A stretch of DNA of 64,000 nt from Oscillospiraceae bacterium (GCA_022483045.1 JAKVOA010000001.1:1758661-1822660), one strand, 5' to 3'; numbered from the stretch's first letter, positions 52,289 through 62,159 are shown. Notes: a model not told the origin generated them from the letters alone. Made by a program: numbers and translations.

Positions 52289-53494
52289 ATGACCAGCGTA
52301 GGTATCGATGTATCAAAAGAAAAGAGCACTGTTTGCATTTTAAGGCCGTATGGAGAGGTAGTGGCATCTCCCTATGAGATACCCCATACCGAGTCGGAAG
52401 TCAAATCACTCGTAGACCGTGTTTGTTCCTTGGAAGGCGAAGTTAGGGTTGTTATGGAGGCAACAGGAGGTTATCACCTTCCGCTGCTGGCCTGTCTTAA
52501 GCAGGCAGGACTGTTTGTCAGTGTCATCAATCCGCTTATTATGAAAAAGTACGCCTCATCATCTCTGCGCAAAGGAAAAACCGACAAGCTGGATTCTGTG
52601 CGAATCGCAAATTTCGGTATAGACAACTGGTTTAAGCTGATTGATTATTCTGCTCCCAAAGGAATTTATGAGCAACTAAGAATACTCGGGAGACAGTATT
52701 CCCATTACATTACCATGAAAATAGAAAGCAAGCTGACGTTGACGGATTTGCTTGACCGAACTATGCCAGGAATCAAGAAACTCCTGAGTGGTAAGCGGTC
52801 TGAGGAACCCACTAAAGATAAGCTCTGCGATTTTGTTGAAGAATACTGGCACTATGACAACATTACGAAAAGGAGTGAGGCTCGGTTTGTCTGTGAATAC
52901 TGCCGTTGGGCAAAAAAGAAAGGATACCATGCAAACGAAGCCAAAGCAAAGAAGATCTATGCTATGGCCCGCGATGGTATCCCTACTTTGCCTTCAAGCG
53001 CCGCATCGATCAAAATGTTAACGTTGGAAGCAGTGAGAGTCCTTAAGGAAATTAACCGAACTCTGGAAACCATTTTAACACAGATGCAGGAACTTGCAAC
53101 CACTTTGCCGGAGTACGGCGTTGTGCGTGACATGAAGGGCGTGGGTAATGTCTTAGCGCCCCGGCTTATTGCGGAAATTGGAGACGTGCGCCGCTTCCAC
53201 AGTGGCAGTGCTCTAGTTGCTTTTGCTGGCATTGATTCTCCACCATTTCAGTCTGGCGGCTTCACGGGCACACAGCGCAGAATCTCCAAGCGCGGTTCTG
53301 CACTACTGCGTAAAACTGGTTACGAGGTGATGAAATGTCTTAAATCTACAAAACCTTCTCAGGATGCTGCTGTCTATCTCTTTATGCTGAAAAAAGAGGG
53401 CGAGGGCAAGCCTAAAAAAGTTGCTAAAGTAGCGGCGTTAAACAAGTTTTTGCGTATTTACTATGCACGTGTGATGGAGGTTTACAGAAGCTAA
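52289..53494 (+). CDS. IS110-family transposase
   Basis: 401 residues from the ATG at 52289 with AGGAGG upstream; the frame opens at 52250. The N-terminal RuvC-like DEDD domain begins SVGIDVSKEKSTVCIL and has VVMEATGGYHLPLLACLKQA and KTDKLDSVRIA. The C-terminal Transposase_20 domain has MKGVGNVLAPRLIAEIGDVR, FAGIDSPPFQSGGFTGTQRR with the likely catalytic Ser, and ISKRGSALLRKTGYE. The frame is complete, so the element may be active. It acts as an RNA-guided recombinase if the left-end bridge RNA is functional. Confidence 0.9.
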   Translation: MTSVGIDVSKEKSTVCILRPYGEVVASPYEIPHTESEVKSLVDRVCSLEGEVRVVMEATGGYHLPLLACLKQAGLFVSVINPLIMKKYASSSLRKGKTDKLDSVRIANFGIDNWFKLIDYSAPKGIYEQLRILGRQYSHYITMKIESKLTLTDLLDRTMPGIKKLLSGKRSEEPTKDKLCDFVEEYWHYDNITKRSEARFVCEYCRWAKKKGYHANEAKAKKIYAMARDGIPTLPSSAASIKMLTLEAVRVLKEINRTLETILTQMQELATTLPEYGVVRDMKGVGNVLAPRLIAEIGDVRRFHSGSALVAFAGIDSPPFQSGGFTGTQRRISKRGSALLRKTGYEVMKCLKSTKPSQDAAVYLFMLKKEGEGKPKKVAKVAALNKFLRIYYARVMEVYRS

Positions 53495-53585
53495 TTCTGT
53501 TCTAATCATTGATCAAATTGGTCAACTGCACTTATGCTGTTGGCCTGCTTTGCTATACATAAATGAAAAATTAAAAAATTTAGAT

Positions 53586-53627
53586 CCTGCTTAAGAAATA
53601 CTTGACTTTCCTTAGCAGGTTTTTTTG
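53586..53627 (+). terminator. Terminator between the IS110 element and helicase
   Basis: CCTGCTnAAG / CTTAGCAGG hairpin followed by TTTTTTT. It blocks cargo and IS transcription from entering the helicase gene, which has its own ribosome site (AAGGAGG) 30 nt later. Confidence 0.75.
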
Positions 53628-53656
53628 CCCAAAACACTGGAAGGAGGATTTTCACT

Positions 53657-56600
53657 ATGCCGAGTAATGTGCAGGCTTTGGCACAGATGGCCGACCATGC
53701 GGCAACGCAGATCACCGCCAGTCACGAGAGCTGGACGGATTTTCTGAAAACCGCCGCGCGGCTCTATAAATACCCATACCATGAGCAACTCATGATCTAC
53801 GCCCAGCGCCCCGACGCGACGGCCTGCGCCGGATATGAGCTTTGGAACGAAAAAATGCGCCGTTATGTCCGGCGCGGCAGCAAGGGAATCGCCCTCATCG
53901 ACGCTTCCGGCGACAGGCCGGGAATTCGGTACGTCTTTGATATTTCCGATACGGGCGGCAGGGAGAATTCCCGCCGGCCGTACCTTTGGCAGTATCGCCC
54001 GGAGCATGAGGACGCAGTTGCGGCGGCGCTGGAGCAGGAATATGGGATTTCCGGCGAAAAGGGCCTTGCCGATCAGTTGGAGCAGATCGCCGGACAGATG
54101 GCAAAGGAGTATTGGGAGGATCATCAGTATGACATCCTCCACACCGTTGACGGCAGCTTTTTAGAGGAATATGATGAATTCAACATCGGAGCACAGTTCC
54201 GAAACGCCGCCTCTGTCAGCATGACCTACGCCCTCATGTCCCGCTGCGGTCTGGAACCCGACGAATCCTTTGAGCATGAGGACTTTCTGAGCATCTTTGA
54301 TTTCAACACGCCCGATACCGTCGCCGCCCTCGGTTCGTCGGTCAGCGAAGGAAGTCAAAGGGTGCTGCGGCAGATTGAAGTCACCATTAAAAATTATGAA
54401 CGCGAACATCTCGCGGAAAGGAGTGCCACACATGGAGAACAACCTGACTTACAGCCGGAACGGGGATTACCTGATTCCCGATCTGACGATCACGCAGCCG
54501 ACGGAGAGCATCGGGAAATACGGGAGGATGCGGAAGAATTACCTGAAGGAGCACCGTCCGGTCCTGTACAGCAGCCTGCTGCTGTCGGAGAAGCTGTACC
54601 CGCACCTGTTGGAGATCGAGAGGACGGCGACGGCGCGGCTGGAACGGATGATGCCGGAACTGATGAAATCGGCGGGCGTGACGGAAAGCCTGAAAGCGTC
54701 AAACCCAATGCACTGGGTGGGCCTCATGAACAACCTCAAAGCGCAGGCCGAGGAAACGATTCTGACGGAACTTATCTACAGCTAAGTTTCTTCCCATCGG
54801 AGCAGGAACAAATACAGAAAATTGACGAAGCGGAGAGCGAAAAGCCCTCCGCTTTTTCCATGCCCACGCCGCAGAAGCCGGAAAAAAGCGGCACGGCCCA
54901 AGCCGACATTGACACCGCCCTTCAGGAATGGAACGGCGATATTGAGAGCAAACACGCCGTTGCTGAATATATGCGGGAACATGCCCGTGACAAGGACACG
55001 GCGGCGTTTCTGCGCACCGAGTACGGCGACGATCTTCCGGCCTTTCCCGTTACCGTGGGCCACACATCGACGGATTTGCCTTGGCCGAAGGTGCAGCGGC
55101 GCATCGCCCAGCTCATCCGGGAAAATCGGTTTTACACACAGGAAGAACAGCCCGTGCCGCCCGATCTGAGTGGCCAACCGATCACCCGCACCGGCGATAC
55201 CATCGAGAACGGTATCACTTTCCATAATGTGGTCTTGACGCTTTCCGGCGCGCAAAGGGATGATACCCAGCGGACGATTCCCGACAGCGCCGCAATTTTA
55301 TATCCTTACAAGGTGGGCGACACGGTATATCTGGACAATAAGCCCTTTGAGATCACCGACATCGGTACTTCCGACATCCAGCTCCGCGACCCTGCACTTG
55401 CCTATCCCATCTTTCGCGCCGAAAGCCGGGAGGACTTTGAAAGTTTGCTGCGGCAGGATTCCCGGAACGGTCCCATCACGGAATTTCTGGCTGCGGACTT
55501 GGAGCACACGGACGCCGATCTGCGGGAAGCCCTGACCTCCGGCCTGCTGGAACAGCGGGACAAGGAACATATCGCGGGATATTTCCGCGAAAACGAGGGC
55601 AACACACGTGTGGCCCAGCGCCTTTCCGAAACCTACGCCGGTACTTCCGATACGATGGAGCTGACCACCGGCGAGACGGCGGATTTTTTTGCCACCACCA
55701 CGGGTTTCGAGATTGATATTCACGACAAGTACAACAGCCGCCGGAGCGCCCGGTGGGAAGAAATCGCCCCCATTCTCCGCGCTTTGTATCAGCGGGAGCA
55801 GGACGGTTTTTCCCATGAGCCGGTTTTGCGGGAGCCTGCCAATCTGGAGGGTAAGCCGTCCTATCAACCGGGCGATCACGCGGTGCTGGATTACGGCGGG
55901 CAGGAACTGTCCGGCACCGTGGGCTATGTTGGGGATAAGGACGTGCGCATCGACACCGGCCCCTATTCGTGGAGCCATGAGGTTGTCAGCCGGGACGCCT
56001 TTGAAAACGGCATCCGGCAGGACGAACGCAACGCCTCTTTATTTACACCGGAGCAGCCCGCCGCCGGAAATTTCCGCATCACCGACGATCATTTGGGAGA
56101 GGGCGGCGCGAAAACCAAGTACGGGTACAATATCGCCGCCATTCGCACTTTGAATACCATTGAGGCCGAGGGCCGTACCGCGACGCCGGAGGAACAGGAC
56201 ACCCTTTCCCGGTACGTCGGCTGGGGCGGCATCCCGCAGGCGTTTGACCCGGATAACACTTCGTGGTCAAAGGAATACACTGAACTGGTCGGCGCGCTGA
56301 CCGCCGAAGAATACGAAATGGCGCGGGCCTCCACGCTAAACGCCCACTACACCAGCCCGACCGTTATCAAGGCCATTTATGAGGCCGTGAAAAATCTCGG
56401 CTTTCAGACCGGCAACATATTGGAACCGGCCTGCGGCGTCGGGAATTTCTTTGGGTTACTTCCCGAAGAACTGTCTGGAAGTCATTTATACGGCGTGGAG
56501 TTGGACAGCATCACGGGCCGGATCGCCAAGCAGCTCTATCCCAACGCCAACATTACCGTGGCGGGCTTTGAAACCACCGACCGGAAAGACTTTTTCGACC

Positions 56601-59600
56601 TCGCCGTGGGCAACGTGCCGTTCGGCAGCTACAAGGTTTCCGACCGGGCCTACGACAAGCTCGGTTTTCCGATTCACGATTACTTTTTTGCCAAAACACT
56701 CGATCAGGTGCGACCGGGCGGCGTGATCGCGTTCGTGACCAGCCGCTACACGATGGATAAGCAGTCCCCGGATGTGCGGCAGTATATCGCCCAGCGCGCG
56801 GAGCTGCTGGGAGCTATCCGGCTTCCCAGCAACGCTTTCAAAGCCAACGCCGGAACGGAAGTTACCACCGACATCCTTTTTCTCCAAAAGCGCGACCGGC
56901 CTATCGACATTGAACCCGATTGGGTGCATCTCGGACAGACTGAGGATGGAATCCCCGTCAACAGCTATTTTGCCGACCACCCGGAAATGGTGCTGGGAAC
57001 CATCCAGTGGGACGATAAGATGCACGGGGATAAAAAGGAAACGACGTGCGAACCGTTGCCCGACGCCGATCTTGCCCAGCAGCTCCATGAGGCGGTTTCG
57101 CACCTTCAGGGGCGGATTGCTGAAGCGAAGCTGCCGGATCTCGGTGAGAATGAGGAAATCGACGATTCCCTCCCGGCAGACCCCGAAGTGAAAAACTATT
57201 CCTATACCGTTGTGGACGGCAAGGTGTACTATCGGGAGAATTCCCGCATGGTGCGGCCGGAGTTGAACGAGACGGCCAAGGCCCGCGTCATGGGCATGGT
57301 GGAGCTGCGGGACTGTGTGCAGAAGCTCATCAACCAGCAGCTCGACGAATACGCTTCCGACGCGGAAATCCGAAACACGCAAGCGGAATTGAATCGGCTC
57401 TACGACACTTTTTCCACAAAATACGGCCTCATCAACTCGCGCGGGAACAGCCTCGCGTTTGCGGAGGATTCTTCGTACTATCTGCTCTGCTCTCTGGAAG
57501 TGATTGACGAGGACGGCAAGCTGGAACGCAAGGCCGACATGTTCACTAAGCGCACCATCCGTCAGCGGAAAATCATCACTTCCGTGGACACGGCATCGGA
57601 AGCTCTCTCGCTCTCCATCGCGGAAAAGGCGCGGGTGGACATGGACTACATGGCTTCCCTCACCGGCAAAACGCCGGAGGCGCTGGCTGACGAGCTTCGG
57701 GGCGTCATTTTCCGCGACCTTGGTGAACAGGGCCCGGCAAGCGTTCCGAAAGCCTTTTACAAGCTGGACAGCATTCCGTTTGTTACCGCCGACGAATATC
57801 TTTCCGGCAACGTGCGCCGCAAGCTGCGGCTGGCCAAGGCTCTGGCGGAAATGCGGCCCGACCTTGCGGAGAAAATCGCCCCCAACATCGAGGCGCTGAA
57901 AGCCGCCCAGCCGAAGGACCTGGACGCCTCGGAGATTGAAGTGCGGCTCGGCGCGACCTGGATCGACAAGGGATACATCCAACAGTTTATGGAGGAACTC
58001 TTAAACCCGCCGTCCGGTGTGCGTGACGGCATCCGGGTGAACTATTCCTCGTTTACAGCGGAATGGGCCATTTCGGGCAAAAATAGCGTCGGGTACAACA
58101 ACGTGGCGGCGTATGTCACCTACGGCACCGACCGGGCCAACGCCTACCGGATTCTGGAGGACAGCCTAAATCTCCGGGACACGCGGATCTATGATACCGT
58201 GACCGACCCGGACGGCAAGGAGCGCCGCGTGCTCAATTCCAAGGAAACGACTCTCGCCCAACAGAAGCAGCAGGCTATCAAGGACGCTTTCCGCGACTGG
58301 ATCTGGAAAGACCCGGAGCGGCGTCAGACCCTGACGAAAAAATACAACGAGCTGTTCAATTCCAGCCGCCCGCGTGAATACGACGGGCGGCATCTTGTAT
58401 TTCCCGGCATGAATCCCGAAATCAAGCTGCGGGAGCATCAGCTCAACGCCGTGGCGCACCAGCTTTACGGCGGAAACACCCTGCTTGCGCATGTGGTAGG
58501 CGCGGGCAAAACCTATGAAATGGTTGCTGCCGCAATGGAGGGCAAACGATTGGGGCTGTGTCAAAAATCCCTGTTTGCCGTGCCGAACCACCTGACAGAG
58601 CAGTGGGCTTCCGAATTCCTGCGACTATATCCCTCGGCCAATATTCTCGTCACCACCAAAAAGGATTTCGAAAAACGCAACCGCAAGAAATTCTGCGCAC
58701 GGATCGCCACCGGCGACTACGACGCGATCATCATGGGTCATTCGCAGTTTGAGAAAATCCCCGTCTCGCTGGAACGTCAAAAACGGCTGATTCAGGAGCA
58801 GATCTGGGAAATTGAAAACGGGCTGGAAGAACTCAAAGACAGCGGCGCAGAGCAGTTTACCATCAAGCAATTGGAGCGCACGAAAAAGGGACTTGAGGCC
58901 CGGTTAAAACGACTCAACGACAACTCCCGCAAGGATGATGTCGTCACCTTTGAACAGCTCGGCGTGGACCGCCTGTTCGTGGATGAAGCGCACAATTACA
59001 AAAATTTGTTCCTCTACACGAAAATGCGCAACGTGGCGGGCCTTTCCACCACCGACGCACAGAAATCCAGCGACATGTTTCTGAAATGCCGGTATCTTGA
59101 CGAAATCACGCACAGCCGGGGCGTCGTATTTGCTACCGGGACGCCGGTTTCCAACAGTATGACGGAATTATATACGATGATGCGCTACCTCCAGTACGAA
59201 ACCCTGAAAGAGCGTAACCTCATTCATTTCGACTGCTGGGCCTCGACGTTCGGGGAAACCGTGACGGCCATCGAGTTGGCCCCGGAGGGGACTGGCTACC
59301 GGGCGCGGACGCGCTTCGCCCGATTCTACAATCTGCCAGAGCTGATGCTGCTGTTCAAGGAAGCGACGGACATCAAGACCGCCGACCAGCTCAACCTTCC
59401 CACGCCGAAAGCCGTATACCACAACGAAGTCGCGCAGCCCTCGGAGATTCAGAAAGAGATGGTTAAAAAACTCTCGGAGCGCGCTGCCGCCGTCCATTCC
59501 GGTGCCGTTGATCCTACCGTGGACAATATGCTGAAGATTACGTCGGATGGGCGCAAGCTCGGCCTCGATCAGCGCGTCATCAACCCAATGTTGCCCGACA

Positions 59601-61045
59601 ATCCCGGCAGCAAGGTCAACATGTGCGTCAACAATGTTTTCCGATTCTGGCACGACGGGCAGGACAAAAAGCTGACGCAGCTTATTTTCTGCGACATTTC
59701 CACCCCAAAGAGCCGCGCCGCCGCGAAGGAGGAACGTGCGGTTCGGGCCGGTGGGAAGCTCGCGGTCGGCACGGAGCTTCACGCCCTTCAGGACGCTACG
59801 CCGGATGCCGACGCGCCGGAACCGTTCAGCGTTTACTCGGACATCCGGGATAAGCTTATCGCGCGGGGCGTCCCTGCCGGTGAAATCGCGTTCATCCATG
59901 ACGCCGATACAGAAGTGAAGAAAAAGGAGCTGTTCGCAAAGGTGCGCGCCGGACAGGTACGCGTCCTCATGGGCAGCACCGCCAAGATGGGAGCCGGGAT
60001 GAACGTGCAGGACCTTTTGATCGCCTCCCACGATCTGGACTGTCCGTGGAGGCCGGGCGACCTGGAACAGCGATCCGGTCGCATTATCCGGCAGTACAAC
60101 ACCAACCCGGAAGGGCATATTTTCCGTTACGTCACCGAAGGGACATTCGATTCGTACCTCTGGCAGACTGTGGAAAATAAGCAGAAATTCATTTCACAGA
60201 TCATGACCAGCAAAAGCCCCGTCCGCTCCTGTGAGGATATTGACGAGACGGCGCTTTCCTACGCGGAAATCAAGGCGCTGTGCGCCGGGGACGAGCGGAT
60301 CAAGGAGAAGATGGACCTCGACATGGACGTGGCCAAGCTGAAACTCATGAAAGCCAACCATCAGAGCCAGCAGTTCCGGCTGGAGGACAATCTGCTCAAA
60401 TACTTCCCGGAGGAAATTGAGCGGAATAAAGGGTTCATCAAAGGTTTGGAAACGGATATGGCGACGCTGGAGGCGCACCCGCATCCGAAGGACGGATTTG
60501 CCGGGATGGTGGTGCGGGGCGATTCTCTCACCGACAAGGACAACGCCGGAGCCGCCATTCTGGAAGCCTGCAAAGAAGTCAAGGGATTGGAACCGATGGA
60601 GATCGGCAGCTACCGGGGCTTTACCGTGTCGCTGTCCGTGGAGGGGTTCGGACAGGATTTTATCCTTACCCTTAAAGGACAGATGACCCACCGTGTTACG
60701 CTCGGCAAGGACGCGCGCGGCAATCTGATCCGTATCGACAACGCGCTTTCCGATATGCCGAAGCGGTTGCAGAATGTCCACGCCCAGCTTGATAATCTTC
60801 ATTCGCAGATGGATGCGGCAAAGGCCGAGATCGGAAAGCCATTCCCGCAGGAAGCGGAGCTTGCGCAAAAGAGCGCCCGCCTTGCGGAGCTGAACGCGCT
60901 GCTGGACATCGACAGCCGCACCCCAGCCCAGCGGCAGGCGTCGGAGGTTCTGGAGAAAAGTGAAAGGCCCTCTGTGCTGAAAAACCTGAAAGAGCCGTGT
61001 GTCTGCGGAACGGGCAGAAAACCAAAACACGAATTGGCCCGATAG
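53657..61045 (+). CDS. Giant N6-adenine-methylase-like / SNF2 helicase protein of ICE2
   Basis: 2462 residues, ATG behind GGAAGGAGG. An N-terminal ICE domain (ARLYKYPYHEQLMIYAQRP near residue 38) is followed by a disordered Asp/Gly/Arg/Pro-rich linker (about 260-375) that also encodes TnpV in the +1 frame. Next comes a YodL-like region. A methylase-like domain has AdoMet motif EPACGVGNFF near 920 and NVPFG near 985. The SNF2 helicase has Walker A VVGAGKT near 1615, DEAH (LFVDEAHNYKN) near 1774, GTPVSNSMTELYTMMRYLQ near 1830 and motif VI QRSGRIIRQYN near 2137. Probably remodels or modifies the element DNA during transfer or against restriction. The frame is intact, unlike ICE1. Confidence 0.93.
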   Translation: MPSNVQALAQMADHAATQITASHESWTDFLKTAARLYKYPYHEQLMIYAQRPDATACAGYELWNEKMRRYVRRGSKGIALIDASGDRPGIRYVFDISDTGGRENSRRPYLWQYRPEHEDAVAAALEQEYGISGEKGLADQLEQIAGQMAKEYWEDHQYDILHTVDGSFLEEYDEFNIGAQFRNAASVSMTYALMSRCGLEPDESFEHEDFLSIFDFNTPDTVAALGSSVSEGSQRVLRQIEVTIKNYEREHLAERSATHGEQPDLQPERGLPDSRSDDHAADGEHREIREDAEELPEGAPSGPVQQPAAVGEAVPAPVGDREDGDGAAGTDDAGTDEIGGRDGKPESVKPNALGGPHEQPQSAGRGNDSDGTYLQLSFFPSEQEQIQKIDEAESEKPSAFSMPTPQKPEKSGTAQADIDTALQEWNGDIESKHAVAEYMREHARDKDTAAFLRTEYGDDLPAFPVTVGHTSTDLPWPKVQRRIAQLIRENRFYTQEEQPVPPDLSGQPITRTGDTIENGITFHNVVLTLSGAQRDDTQRTIPDSAAILYPYKVGDTVYLDNKPFEITDIGTSDIQLRDPALAYPIFRAESREDFESLLRQDSRNGPITEFLAADLEHTDADLREALTSGLLEQRDKEHIAGYFRENEGNTRVAQRLSETYAGTSDTMELTTGETADFFATTTGFEIDIHDKYNSRRSARWEEIAPILRALYQREQDGFSHEPVLREPANLEGKPSYQPGDHAVLDYGGQELSGTVGYVGDKDVRIDTGPYSWSHEVVSRDAFENGIRQDERNASLFTPEQPAAGNFRITDDHLGEGGAKTKYGYNIAAIRTLNTIEAEGRTATPEEQDTLSRYVGWGGIPQAFDPDNTSWSKEYTELVGALTAEEYEMARASTLNAHYTSPTVIKAIYEAVKNLGFQTGNILEPACGVGNFFGLLPEELSGSHLYGVELDSITGRIAKQLYPNANITVAGFETTDRKDFFDLAVGNVPFGSYKVSDRAYDKLGFPIHDYFFAKTLDQVRPGGVIAFVTSRYTMDKQSPDVRQYIAQRAELLGAIRLPSNAFKANAGTEVTTDILFLQKRDRPIDIEPDWVHLGQTEDGIPVNSYFADHPEMVLGTIQWDDKMHGDKKETTCEPLPDADLAQQLHEAVSHLQGRIAEAKLPDLGENEEIDDSLPADPEVKNYSYTVVDGKVYYRENSRMVRPELNETAKARVMGMVELRDCVQKLINQQLDEYASDAEIRNTQAELNRLYDTFSTKYGLINSRGNSLAFAEDSSYYLLCSLEVIDEDGKLERKADMFTKRTIRQRKIITSVDTASEALSLSIAEKARVDMDYMASLTGKTPEALADELRGVIFRDLGEQGPASVPKAFYKLDSIPFVTADEYLSGNVRRKLRLAKALAEMRPDLAEKIAPNIEALKAAQPKDLDASEIEVRLGATWIDKGYIQQFMEELLNPPSGVRDGIRVNYSSFTAEWAISGKNSVGYNNVAAYVTYGTDRANAYRILEDSLNLRDTRIYDTVTDPDGKERRVLNSKETTLAQQKQQAIKDAFRDWIWKDPERRQTLTKKYNELFNSSRPREYDGRHLVFPGMNPEIKLREHQLNAVAHQLYGGNTLLAHVVGAGKTYEMVAAAMEGKRLGLCQKSLFAVPNHLTEQWASEFLRLYPSANILVTTKKDFEKRNRKKFCARIATGDYDAIIMGHSQFEKIPVSLERQKRLIQEQIWEIENGLEELKDSGAEQFTIKQLERTKKGLEARLKRLNDNSRKDDVVTFEQLGVDRLFVDEAHNYKNLFLYTKMRNVAGLSTTDAQKSSDMFLKCRYLDEITHSRGVVFATGTPVSNSMTELYTMMRYLQYETLKERNLIHFDCWASTFGETVTAIELAPEGTGYRARTRFARFYNLPELMLLFKEATDIKTADQLNLPTPKAVYHNEVAQPSEIQKEMVKKLSERAAAVHSGAVDPTVDNMLKITSDGRKLGLDQRVINPMLPDNPGSKVNMCVNNVFRFWHDGQDKKLTQLIFCDISTPKSRAAAKEERAVRAGGKLAVGTELHALQDATPDADAPEPFSVYSDIRDKLIARGVPAGEIAFIHDADTEVKKKELFAKVRAGQVRVLMGSTAKMGAGMNVQDLLIASHDLDCPWRPGDLEQRSGRIIRQYNTNPEGHIFRYVTEGTFDSYLWQTVENKQKFISQIMTSKSPVRSCEDIDETALSYAEIKALCAGDERIKEKMDLDMDVAKLKLMKANHQSQQFRLEDNLLKYFPEEIERNKGFIKGLETDMATLEAHPHPKDGFAGMVVRGDSLTDKDNAGAAILEACKEVKGLEPMEIGSYRGFTVSLSVEGFGQDFILTLKGQMTHRVTLGKDARGNLIRIDNALSDMPKRLQNVHAQLDNLHSQMDAAKAEIGKPFPQEAELAQKSARLAELNALLDIDSRTPAQRQASEVLEKSERPSVLKNLKEPCVCGTGRKPKHELAR
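54432..54785 (+). CDS. tnpV: TnpV family protein, nested in the helicase gene (+1 frame)
   Basis: 117 residues encoded wholly inside the helicase gene in the +1 frame. The ATG at 54432 has GAAAGGAG 8 nt upstream. It begins MENNLTYSRNGDYLIPDL and contains ESIGKYGRMRKNYLKEHRP, GVTESLKASNPMHWVGLM and a final ILTELIYS. It matches the nested ICE1 copy and the free-standing IME TnpV. The stop TAA is embedded in the helicase codons for LSFFP. Offset, ribosome site and end point are the same as in ICE1. Function of the family is unproven. Confidence 0.87.
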   Translation: MENNLTYSRNGDYLIPDLTITQPTESIGKYGRMRKNYLKEHRPVLYSSLLLSEKLYPHLLEIERTATARLERMMPELMKSAGVTESLKASNPMHWVGLMNNLKAQAEETILTELIYS

Positions 61046-61050
61046 AGAAA

Positions 61051-61086
61051 CGGCTCCGGCACGGAATTATTTTGTGTCGGAGCCGT
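61051..61086. terminator. Bidirectional terminator after the helicase gene
   Basis: CGGCTCCGnCAC pairs with GTGnCGGAGCCG around a short AT-rich loop. It serves the convergent helicase (ends 61045) and the minus-strand gene whose stop lies in the loop. Confidence 0.7.
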
Positions 61087-61327
61087 CGTTCCGGGAAGCA
61101 GCGGCCTTTGCCCTGCGTTTCTGCTTTTGTTCGGATTTCTTTCGGCGTTTTTCATCTATCTCATGCAGCCAAACGCTGACCGGCGCTTTCCACGGTTCGC
61201 TTTTATTGGGGATGTTTTTGACAAGACTACGTGGGTTCAGACCGAGGCGTTTGGCAAGATCAATATCCTCATTGTTTAACCGGCATTTCTTTTTCGCGTC
61301 CTGCCACATCTGTTCGCTGTATGCCAT
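61067..61327 (-). CDS. Small basic conserved protein, unknown
   Basis: 86 residues, starting MAYSEQMWQDAKKKCRLNNE. It has a helix-turn-helix-like stretch (DIDLAKRLGLNPRSLVKNIP) and a very basic Lys/Arg-rich tail. It lies on the opposite strand between the helicase and DUF3849. The tail and the helical pair suggest nucleic-acid binding, but no family is recognised with certainty. The reverse complement of CGGGGTGA gives a weak ribosome site. Confidence 0.65.
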   Translation of the reverse strand: MAYSEQMWQDAKKKCRLNNEDIDLAKRLGLNPRSLVKNIPNKSEPWKAPVSVWLHEIDEKRRKKSEQKQKRRAKAAASRNDGSDTK

Positions 61328-61394
61328 TTTTCACCCCGCTTTACTCTAAAGATTTTATCACATATTACTTGATTTTGAAATCAGGAGGTTTCAT

Positions 61395-62159
61395 ATGAAT
61401 ACGATACCCGTCTACAAATATCCGGCGACTTACGCCCATGAGCATAATGAACTGGAGATTTACCGTGCGTCCCACAAGGCGAACATTGCCTGCCGGGATG
61501 CCATCGACGATGCTATCCGAGACAATTACCGAAATAATTGTCTCGGCAGCGACAGTGCAAAACAGGTCATTGCCGAGTTTGGATTTGACCGCACTCTCTA
61601 TGTGCTTGCGAACACTGTCCGCGAGAAAGATTGGGATGGGCGCATTGACCGCAGAAATAAGGATTGGGCGCGGACAATTCCTGTCTTTGACGATGAGAAC
61701 GGCTTTGGGGATAATCGAAACCTGGAATTTATCGTAGATAGAGCGCATCCCGGTCTGTTAGACCTTTTCATCAATCAGGCGCGGCGCGAATACCTTCTGA
61801 CCCAGCCGCTGACCAAAGAGGACATTCAGTCGGAGGCCACGCGGCTGCTCCGGCGTCTGCAATCCGAACGTGAGCCGAACAGTCCCAGCGGTACGCATTT
61901 CATGGCGCAGATTTCGCCGGATTTTCTGATCCGCGCTTCCACCAAAGATCAGGACCGGCTGTTTGCCATGCTTCCGTTCAAGTCCCTGTCATTTTCCACG
62001 ATCAAAGACCGGAAGGGAATTTTCGCGTTCATCCAGAAGGATGAAAACCGCGACCAACCGCTTCGCCAGCGCAAGCCGTCCGTGCGGAAAAAGCTGCAAA
62101 AAACACAGGCCGAGCCAAAGCCGCCCGCCTCATCCAAGGGCAAAGAAATGGAGCTGTGA
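61395..62159 (+). CDS. DUF3849 domain protein
   Basis: 254 residues, ATG behind AGGAGG. Starts MNTIPVYKYPATYAHEHNEL, then NIACRDAIDDAI, FGFDRTLYVLANTVREKDWD and FVDRAHPGLLDLFI-like sequence, which is the DUF3849 signature. A basic C-terminal tail follows (KPSVRKKLQKTQAEPKPPAS). Its stop is one base before mobC, so it is expressed with the relaxosome gene. The family is common near helicase and mob genes in ICEs; no biochemical role is known. Confidence 0.83.
   Translation: MNTIPVYKYPATYAHEHNELEIYRASHKANIACRDAIDDAIRDNYRNNCLGSDSAKQVIAEFGFDRTLYVLANTVREKDWDGRIDRRNKDWARTIPVFDDENGFGDNRNLEFIVDRAHPGLLDLFINQARREYLLTQPLTKEDIQSEATRLLRRLQSEREPNSPSGTHFMAQISPDFLIRASTKDQDRLFAMLPFKSLSFSTIKDRKGIFAFIQKDENRDQPLRQRKPSVRKKLQKTQAEPKPPASSKGKEMEL

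Larger units (their letters stand above)
52030..53580 (+). mobile_element. IS110-family insertion sequence (approximate limits)
   Basis: One IS110-type transposase gene flanked by about 260 nt of structured non-coding DNA on the left and a short segment on the right. IS110 elements lack clear terminal inverted repeats, so the ends cannot be fixed from one copy. The element lies between the cargo operon and the helicase gene and does not break any ICE2 gene. Confidence 0.65.

Noticed and set aside
56486..57982. 498-codon open frame on the minus strand opposite the ICE2 helicase
   Set aside because: It is a codon-structure shadow of a GC-rich gene. No ribosome site, no recognisable domain, and it lies antisense to well-conserved methylase motifs.
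59168..60118. 316-codon minus-strand frame opposite the helicase
   Set aside because: Shadow of the SNF2 motifs on the plus strand; composition is that of reverse-complemented codons.
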